11,089 nucleotides of DNA, taken from assembly GCA_013814015.1 (NCBI GenBank), contig JACCQS010000162.1, positions 1 to 11,089 on the forward strand, read 5' to 3'. Position numbers and translations under genes: made by a program. This DNA comes from Geodermatophilaceae bacterium. GTDB lineage: Bacteria > Actinomycetota > Actinomycetes > Mycobacteriales > Geodermatophilaceae. Below the pieces are notes generated by a model. The model saw only the letters and a list, made by a program, of their open reading frames with translations. It did not search any database and was not told the DNA's origin. Of this stretch, positions 6,636 to 11,089 are shown piece by piece; position 1 is the stretch's first letter; the number at the start of each line of letters is the position of its first letter.

Positions 6636-6642
6636 CGCTGTC

Positions 6643-7878
6643 ATGCGTCCTTGGCCGGCCCCACCGGTTCCACGCCTGCCCGGTGACGGACAGGCGTTGA
6701 GGTTGTACGACACGGCGACTCGAGAGGTACGCCCGACCGCACCTGGGCCGACGGCCAAGATGTACGTCTGCGGAATCACGCCGTACGACGCGACTCACCT
6801 CGGGCACGCAGCGACCTATTTGGCCTTCGACCTGGTGCATCGACTGTGGCTGGACGCCGGCCACGACGTTCACTTCGTCGAGAACGTGACTGACATCGAC
6901 GATCCACTCCTGGAGCGCGCCGAGCGGGACGGCGACGACTGGATGGTGCTGGCCATGCGCGAGACCGCCTTGTTCCGCGAAGACATGCAGGCCCTACGCG
7001 TACTCCCGCCCCGGGACTACGTCGGGGCCGTCGAGTCGATTCCGGGAATCGGGCAGTTGGTGGACAAGTTGTTGACCGAGGACCGGGCCTACGTCGTCGA
7101 TGACGGCACGGGGGACATCTACCAGGACATCAGCCAGGCACCGAGGTTCGGCTACGAGTCGGGATACGACGAGGCAACCATGCTGGTCCTATCGGCCGAG
7201 CGTGGGGGAGACCCTGACCGGGCCGGAAAGCGGAACCCATTGGACCCGCTGGTCTGGCGTGGGGCGCGGGCGGAAGAGCCGTCCTGGGAGGGCCCCCGCG
7301 GCCCCGGTCGCCCGGGCTGGCACATCGAGTGCGCGGCGATCATCCTCGACCGGCTCGGTGGCGGCATCGACGTACAGGGCGGCGGAAGCGATCTCGCCTT
7401 CCCGCACCACGAGTTCTCCGCCCTGCATGCCGAGACGCTCACCGGCTGCTGGCCGATGGCCAGGCACTACGTCCATGCCGGGATGATCGGGCTCGCCGGG
7501 GAGAAAATGAGCAAGAGTCGCGGCAACCTCGTGTTCGTCTCGCGCCTTCGCGGCGAGGGCGTGGATCCGATGGCGATCCGGCTGGCATTGCTCTCGGGTC
7601 ACTATCGACAGGACCGTCCCTGGGGAGAGAACCTGCTGAGCACCGCGCAGGACCGCCTCGCAGCCTGGCGGCACGCGGTGTCACTGTCGACCGGACCGGC
7701 CGCCGACGACCTGCTCGCCTCGCTGCGCCGCCAGTTGTCCGATGACCTCGACACGAAGAATGCCATTCGCAGTGTGGACCGCTGGGTGGAGTTGGCCACT
7801 CGCCGAAACGGATCTGATCCCGATGCACCAAGCCAGGTTGCCTCCATTGTGGACGCACTCCTCGGGGTCCGGTTGTAG
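6643..7878 (+). CDS. mshC: L-cysteine:1D-myo-inositol 2-amino-2-deoxy-alpha-D-glucopyranoside ligase
   Basis: ATP-dependent ligase of mycothiol biosynthesis, joining cysteine to GlcN-inositol through a cysteinyl-adenylate. It is a paralogue of class I cysteinyl-tRNA synthetase without the tRNA-binding C-terminal domain. 411 residues, close to the mycobacterial enzyme. Motifs: zinc site Cys43 (YVCGITPYDATHLGHA), Cys230 (HIECA) and His256 (FPHHEF); HIGH-type HLGH at 52-55; KMSKS at 288-292; and the family segments GPGRPGWHIEC and DIQGGGSDL-like DVQGGGSDL. The start at ATG 6643 gives the MshC N-terminus (PWPAPPVPRLPG, then LRLYD); an in-frame TTG upstream at 6514 would read through the antisense MarR core and is rejected. 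PYDATHLGHAATY and the length distinguish it from CysS. It directly precedes a dGTPase-like gene. Confidence 0.97.
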   Translation: MRPWPAPPVPRLPGDGQALRLYDTATREVRPTAPGPTAKMYVCGITPYDATHLGHAATYLAFDLVHRLWLDAGHDVHFVENVTDIDDPLLERAERDGDDWMVLAMRETALFREDMQALRVLPPRDYVGAVESIPGIGQLVDKLLTEDRAYVVDDGTGDIYQDISQAPRFGYESGYDEATMLVLSAERGGDPDRAGKRNPLDPLVWRGARAEEPSWEGPRGPGRPGWHIECAAIILDRLGGGIDVQGGGSDLAFPHHEFSALHAETLTGCWPMARHYVHAGMIGLAGEKMSKSRGNLVFVSRLRGEGVDPMAIRLALLSGHYRQDRPWGENLLSTAQDRLAAWRHAVSLSTGPAADDLLASLRRQLSDDLDTKNAIRSVDRWVELATRRNGSDPDAPSQVASIVDALLGVRL

Positions 7879-7882
7879 GCCG

Positions 7883-8869
7883 GTGACCGACTCCTTCTCG
7901 CTGCGTACCAGACCGGTACGGGAGGCCGCCGAGGACGTCCTCGCTGCGGCCGCGACCCGTTCGAGGGACAGTGCCGGACGCGCCCGACCCGAGGAGCCCG
8001 ACGACTTCCGTACGGCGTTCGAACGCGATCGGGACCGAATCCTGCACACCAAGGCTTTTCGCCGCCTGAAACACAAGACCCAGGTGTTCCTCAATCCCGA
8101 GGGAGACCATTTCGTCACCCGTCTCACGCACACGCTGCAGGTCACGCAGGTCGCTCGATCGCTGGCCGCCGCCCTTGGGTTGAACGACGACCTCGCCGAA
8201 GCGATCGCGTTGGGCCACGACGTGGGCCACTCACCGTTCGGACACATCGGGGAGGACGCGCTCTCGCCGTACGTCGAAGGCGGTTGGCATCACGCCGCAC
8301 AGAGCGTGCGGATCTTCGAGGTCCTGGAGGACAAGAACCTCAGTGCCGAGGTCCTGGACGGGATCCGCGCCCACTCCTGGAAGATCTCGCCACCGCCGGC
8401 CACTCCCGAGGGTGCCTGCGTCCGCTACGCCGATCGGATCGCCTACCTCTCGCACGACGCCCTGGATGCCGTACGAGCGGGATTGCTGGTCGAAGCCGAC
8501 TTCCCAGCCGACGTGCGAGACCGATTCGGCCACGCCGGGTCGCAGATGGTCGGCTCGATGATCGACGCGGTCGTGTCGAACACCGTCCTCGGGGACACCG
8601 TGAGCATGTCGGCCCCAGACCTTGCCGTGATGTCGGACTTCCGGGATTTCATGTTCGAACGCGTGTACTTCAGCGATCACCATCTCGATCACAAGGCCAA
8701 GGCGATCACAATCATCCGCGACCTGGTGGACCTTCATCACACCGAGCCCGGCCGGATGCCGGTGACCTACCGCGATCACGGCACCGACACGTTGAGCCAG
8801 GCGATCGACTACGTCGCGGGGATGACCGATCGATTCGCCACCTCAGCCCACGCCCGCCTCTGCGGTTGA
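7883..8869 (+). CDS. Deoxyguanosinetriphosphate triphosphohydrolase-like HD protein (short form)
   Basis: HD-superfamily metal-dependent hydrolase of the dGTPase family, expected to release triphosphate from dNTPs. 328 residues from GTG 7883, four bases after the mshC stop, so probably co-transcribed. Metal and active-site residues: His83 in RLTHTLQV, His112-Asp113 in LGHDVGHSPFGH with His116 and His121, and Asp184 in RYADRIAYLSHD. Conserved opening FRTAFERDRDRILHTKAFRRLKHKTQVF (residues 42-69) and C-terminal DYVAGMTDRFA. The length and these motifs match the roughly 330-residue clade common in Firmicutes, Chloroflexi and Deltaproteobacteria, rather than the longer (over 400 residues) enzyme usually found beside dnaG in Actinobacteria. 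Substrate specificity cannot be read from the sequence, and no gene symbol is given for that reason. Confidence 0.92.
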   Translation: MTDSFSLRTRPVREAAEDVLAAAATRSRDSAGRARPEEPDDFRTAFERDRDRILHTKAFRRLKHKTQVFLNPEGDHFVTRLTHTLQVTQVARSLAAALGLNDDLAEAIALGHDVGHSPFGHIGEDALSPYVEGGWHHAAQSVRIFEVLEDKNLSAEVLDGIRAHSWKISPPPATPEGACVRYADRIAYLSHDALDAVRAGLLVEADFPADVRDRFGHAGSQMVGSMIDAVVSNTVLGDTVSMSAPDLAVMSDFRDFMFERVYFSDHHLDHKAKAITIIRDLVDLHHTEPGRMPVTYRDHGTDTLSQAIDYVAGMTDRFATSAHARLCG

Positions 8870-8875
8870 CTTCGG

Positions 8876-8894
8876 CCGCTCGGACGTCCGGCGG
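8876..8894. terminator. Hairpin between convergent dGTPase-like and aquaporin genes
   Basis: CCGC-T-CGG (8876-8883) pairs with CCGGCGG (8888-8894) around an ACGT loop, giving seven G:C pairs with one bulged T. It fills nearly all of the 25 bp between two stop codons facing each other, so it could serve both directions. No T-run follows on either side; GC-rich actinobacterial terminators often lack one. Confidence 0.4.
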
Positions 8895-9647
8895 TCAGGC
8901 GTCGCGGGTATCGGAGGCGACGTGCGCGGTCACGTCGTTTGGTCCGCCAGCGATCGCCGGGTACAGGAGTCGAATCAACAGCACGCCGAGAGCTGCGCCG
9001 ACCGTCTGGGCAAGTACGAACGGCGCTAGCGACGACGGTGCGATCCCGGCGAAGGTGTCGGAGAAGATCCGTCCCACCGTCACGGCGGGATTGGCGAATG
9101 ACGTGGAGCTGGTGAACCAATACGCGGCCCCGATGTAGGCACCGACGGTTGCGGCCACCAATGCCGCTCGACCGCTGCGCACCAGCGCGAAGATGACAGT
9201 GACCAACCCGGCGGTCGCGATCACCTCGGCCAGCATCACCGGGACCGAGGCCCGCTCGTTCGCCGAGATCTGGATGGCCGGCAGGTCGTACATGGCGTTG
9301 GCCAGTACCGCGCCGCCGATGCCACCCAGGATCTGTACAACCGAGTACGGGGCGACGTCGCGGCCGCGCAGGCCCGTGCCACTACGCCGGCCGAGTAGCC
9401 AGTCCGCGATCGATACGAGGGGGTTGAAGTGCGCCCCGGACACCGGCCCGAAAACGAGGATCAGCACCGCTAGGCCGAACACCGTGGCAGTGCTGTTCTC
9501 CAGCAGCTGGATTCCCACGTCGTCAGGAGACAGGCGCTGCGCGGCAATACCCGAACCGACAACCACGGTCACCAGTAACGCCGCACCGACCCCCTCGGAA
9601 ACCAGGCGATGTGACAGCGGGGCGATGACGGGCTTGACGTCTGGCAT
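8895..9647 (-). CDS. Aquaporin-family (MIP) channel, likely arsenite channel
   Basis: 250-residue major intrinsic protein with six hydrophobic helices and two half-helix motifs: HFNPL (Asn75-Pro76-Leu77, Leu replacing the usual Ala) and FANPAVTVGR (Asn186-Pro187-Ala188, with the selectivity-filter arginine at 193). Water, glycerol or, as suggested by its neighbours, arsenite As(OH)3 may pass. MIP channels in ars operons, such as Sinorhizobium AqpS, let arsenite formed by arsenate reductase leave the cell down its gradient; that role is inferred from the divergent arsR-arsC genes. The ATG at 9647 is supported by a TATGAT -10 element (complement of 9654-9659) about six bases upstream, implying a leaderless message. 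Cytoplasmic membrane location is expected. Confidence 0.9.
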   Translation of the reverse strand: MPDVKPVIAPLSHRLVSEGVGAALLVTVVVGSGIAAQRLSPDDVGIQLLENSTATVFGLAVLILVFGPVSGAHFNPLVSIADWLLGRRSGTGLRGRDVAPYSVVQILGGIGGAVLANAMYDLPAIQISANERASVPVMLAEVIATAGLVTVIFALVRSGRAALVAATVGAYIGAAYWFTSSTSFANPAVTVGRIFSDTFAGIAPSSLAPFVLAQTVGAALGVLLIRLLYPAIAGGPNDVTAHVASDTRDA

Positions 9648-9661
9648 ATCTCAATCATACT
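9634..9661 (+). promoter_or_regulatory. Promoter of the arsR-arsC fusion gene
   Basis: TTGACG (9634-9639) and CATACT (9656-9661) are separated by 16 bp, the best sigma-70-type match in the window. Transcription would start near 9668, leaving a leader of about 22 nt with GGAG (9677-9680) placed nine bases before the ATG at 9690. The -35 element lies inside the first codons of the opposing aquaporin gene. Confidence 0.55.
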
Positions 9662-9664
9662 TGA
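9651..9664. promoter_or_regulatory. Candidate ArsR operator, TCAA-N6-TTGA
   Basis: TCAATCATACTTGA is a perfect four-base inverted repeat with a six-base centre, the layout and core sequence seen in ArsR/SmtB operators. It covers the -10 CATACT of the fusion gene and, on the other strand, the TATGAT -10 (9654-9659) of the aquaporin gene. One bound dimer could therefore silence both divergent genes. A second partial copy, TCAATACTGA, begins at 9666. Binding is inferred, not shown. Confidence 0.55.
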
Positions 9665-9689
9665 CTCAATACTGATGGAGCCAAGACAG

Positions 9690-10433
9690 ATGACAGAGCC
9701 CGATCTCGAGCGACGTGCCCGGGTGTACGCCGCTCTCGGCGAGCCCTTCCGGCTGGCCATCTTCGAGAGCCTGGCCCTGGCAGACGTCGCCTCCGGCGAA
9801 CTCGGGCGCGCGCTCGGTATCCCGACGAACCTGCTTGCTCATCACCTCGGGGTCCTGGAACAGGCCGAACTGATCCGTCGGGTGCGCTCGGAGGGGGACG
9901 GCCGGCGGACCTACGTTCGGTTACGCCTGGACGATCCGTTCGTCACTGCGCTGAGCTGCGGCGATGGACGGCCGAACCTGAGTTCGGTGCCAGACATTCG
10001 CGGCCGGCTCGCTGTGTCGTCATCGCCGCGGGTGGTCTTCGTGTGTACGCGCAACTCGGCCCGCTCCCAGCTGGCCGCCGCAGCGTGGCGACGAGTCAGC
10101 GACACTCCGGCCACCTCCGCGGGCACCCACCCAGCGGGGCGGGTTCATCCGCGTGCGGTCACGGTGGGCCGCCGACACGGACTGCGGCTGGCCGGAACCG
10201 CGACCGCGCGAACCCAGGACGTCCTGCGCGCCGACGACCTCGTGGTCGCCGTCTGCGACAACGCGCACGAGGAAATGGCGTCAGCCGTTGCCCATGACCG
10301 CCTGCACTGGTCGGTCCCCGACCCGGTCCGGATCGACACCGACGACGCCTTCGAAGCGGCCTACCAGGAGATCACCTCTCGGGTCGACAAGCTCGCTAGT
10401 GCGCTCCGCACACACGCCGACCAGCTCGTGTGA
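9690..10433 (+). CDS. ArsR-type regulator fused to low-molecular-weight phosphatase/arsenate reductase domain
   Basis: 247 residues in two domains. Residues 5-85 form an ArsR winged helix (ARVYAALGEPFRLAIFESL, recognition helix near PTNLLAHHLGVLEQAELI, wing RRVRSEGDGRRTYVRLRL). Residues 113-245 form a low-molecular-weight tyrosine phosphatase fold with the P-loop CTRNSAR (Cys119, Arg125) and acid Asp211 in VPDPV. Such fusions occur in actinobacterial ars loci; the protein should repress the ars genes and may reduce arsenate. The classic ArsR CVC metal site is absent: the regulator part has a single cysteine, Cys90, near its end. The enzyme part has Cys119 and Cys189, lacking the third relay cysteine of thioredoxin-type ArsC. 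The start at 9690 is preferred because GGAG lies nine bases upstream; ATG 9675 adds five residues but has no ribosome binding site. Confidence 0.9.
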   Translation: MTEPDLERRARVYAALGEPFRLAIFESLALADVASGELGRALGIPTNLLAHHLGVLEQAELIRRVRSEGDGRRTYVRLRLDDPFVTALSCGDGRPNLSSVPDIRGRLAVSSSPRVVFVCTRNSARSQLAAAAWRRVSDTPATSAGTHPAGRVHPRAVTVGRRHGLRLAGTATARTQDVLRADDLVVAVCDNAHEEMASAVAHDRLHWSVPDPVRIDTDDAFEAAYQEITSRVDKLASALRTHADQLV

Positions 10434-10474
10434 AAGCCGATGAACCCAACGCACCCGACTTCTAGGAGCACCCC

Positions 10475-11089
10475 ATGACGCAAACTCGAAGCTGGTCAAC
10501 GCTGAGCCTCGACCAGGGCCTGGCGATGAAGACCGCCGCCACCCGACTGAGCACGCAGTTCAATGGCGTCTTCGGCCAGGAGACGATCGAGCGTTTCCTG
10601 CACTCCTCCTTCGACCAGTTCGCGGGGAAAGCCTCGGTGTCCCGATTCCTACCCCTGCTGGCCGAGCGGTTCGCCCGGCAACGACTGCACGCCCTTGCCA
10701 AGGTCGAAGGTCTGCATGACGACGGCAAACCCGCCGTGTTGTTCCTGTGCGTGCACAATGCCGGCCGTTCGCAGATGGCGATGGGATTCTTCACCGATCT
10801 CGCCGGCGACCGCGCGGTCGCTTGGTCCGGTGGTTCGGAGCCGGCCAGTTCGGTGAACCCGGCGGCGGTCGAAGCGATGCGTGAGCGCGGGATAGACATC
10901 TCGACCGAGTACCCCAAGCCGTGGACCGATGAGGTGGTCCGCGCGGCCGATGTGGTGATCAGCATGGGCTGCGGCGATGCCTGCCCGATCTTTCCGGGGA
11001 AGAGGTACGAGGAGTGGGTGCTCGAGGACCCGGCCGGGCTTGGCATCGAAGCGGTGCGACCGGTGCGCGACGAGATCGAACGACGGATA
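10475..11089 (+). CDS. arsC: Arsenate reductase (thioredoxin-type) with N-terminal helical bundle, 3' end missing
   Basis: 205 codons are in the window and the frame is still open at the right edge. Residues 1-80 are a helical region like the three-helix bundle before some actinobacterial ArsC proteins. From residue 85 it is a low-molecular-weight phosphatase-type arsenate reductase: P-loop CVHNAGR (Cys92 nucleophile, Arg98), a redox pair in MGCGDACP (Cys166 and Cys170), and acid Asp185 in LEDPAG. Three cysteines are what the thioredoxin-coupled mechanism needs (compare Cys10/82/89 of the plasmid pI258 enzyme). The start is clear: AGGAG (10464-10468) six bases before ATG 10475. It lies 41 bp after the ArsR fusion on the same strand and probably shares its transcript. 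An arsenite efflux pump may lie further downstream, out of view. Confidence 0.93.
   Translation, partial: MTQTRSWSTLSLDQGLAMKTAATRLSTQFNGVFGQETIERFLHSSFDQFAGKASVSRFLPLLAERFARQRLHALAKVEGLHDDGKPAVLFLCVHNAGRSQMAMGFFTDLAGDRAVAWSGGSEPASSVNPAAVEAMRERGIDISTEYPKPWTDEVVRAADVVISMGCGDACPIFPGKRYEEWVLEDPAGLGIEAVRPVRDEIERRI

Noticed and set aside
6514..6642. N-terminal extension of MshC from an upstream TTG
   Set aside because: The conserved MshC N-terminus starts at 6643; the extension is antisense to the MarR core and has no family similarity.
7742..7882. Extension of the dGTPase-like protein into mshC
   Set aside because: It lies wholly within mshC coding sequence, and family similarity starts only after GTG 7883.
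10462..11046. 194-codon minus-strand frame opposite arsC
   Set aside because: The plus-strand frame has unmistakable ArsC motifs and a strong ribosome binding site; the antisense translation is Ser/Arg/Ala-rich and motif-free.
1..11089. Mobile element, CRISPR array, tRNA or rRNA
   Set aside because: No transposase or integrase motifs, no spaced direct repeats, and no tRNA or rRNA-like segments were recognised by eye. A tRNA scan and repeat search would settle it.

Overview
High-GC DNA with actinobacterial gene content. It carries a mycothiol-biosynthesis ligase (mshC), an F420/luciferase-type oxidoreductase, and the actinobacterial trio of a histidine-phosphatase-like protein, a DUF3090 protein and an SCO1664-family protein. 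Many start codons are GTG, and several genes have a -10-like hexamer 6-8 nt before the start codon and no ribosome binding site. Genus cannot be fixed from the sequence. No rRNA, tRNA, CRISPR array, insertion sequence or integrase was seen.

Layout. (1) 1-1140, minus strand: the 5' end of a lipoprotein gene (runs off the left edge) just downstream of an aldo/keto reductase gene. (2) 1194-5397, plus strand: LLM oxidoreductase, uppP (undecaprenyl-diphosphatase), a 63-aa two-helix membrane protein, histidine phosphatase, DUF3090 protein, SCO1664-family kinase-like protein. This resembles the conserved block that in mycobacteria and streptomycetes leads into mshC. (3) 5346-6628, minus strand: an EamA/DMT transporter and a MarR-type regulator reduced to its winged-helix core, lying between SCO1664 and mshC. 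(4) 6643-8869, plus strand: mshC and a short-form dGTPase-like HD hydrolase, 4 bp apart. (5) 8895-11089: an arsenic-resistance cassette with an aquaporin-family channel on minus, divergent from an ArsR regulator fused to a low-molecular-weight-phosphatase arsenate reductase domain, followed by a second, separate arsenate reductase cut by the right edge.

How the genes may work together. UppP recycles the lipid carrier for cell-wall synthesis. The trio has no known biochemical role, but combines a phosphatase fold, a kinase-like fold and a zinc-ribbon protein. MshC makes the cysteine-containing mycothiol precursor. Some actinobacterial arsenate reductases draw electrons from mycothiol and mycoredoxin, so mshC and the ars cassette may be functionally linked. 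The two ArsC domains have different cysteine sets, suggesting two reduction chemistries. A TCAA-N6-TTGA inverted repeat between the channel and arsR sits on the -10 elements of both divergent promoters and is the best regulatory site in the window.
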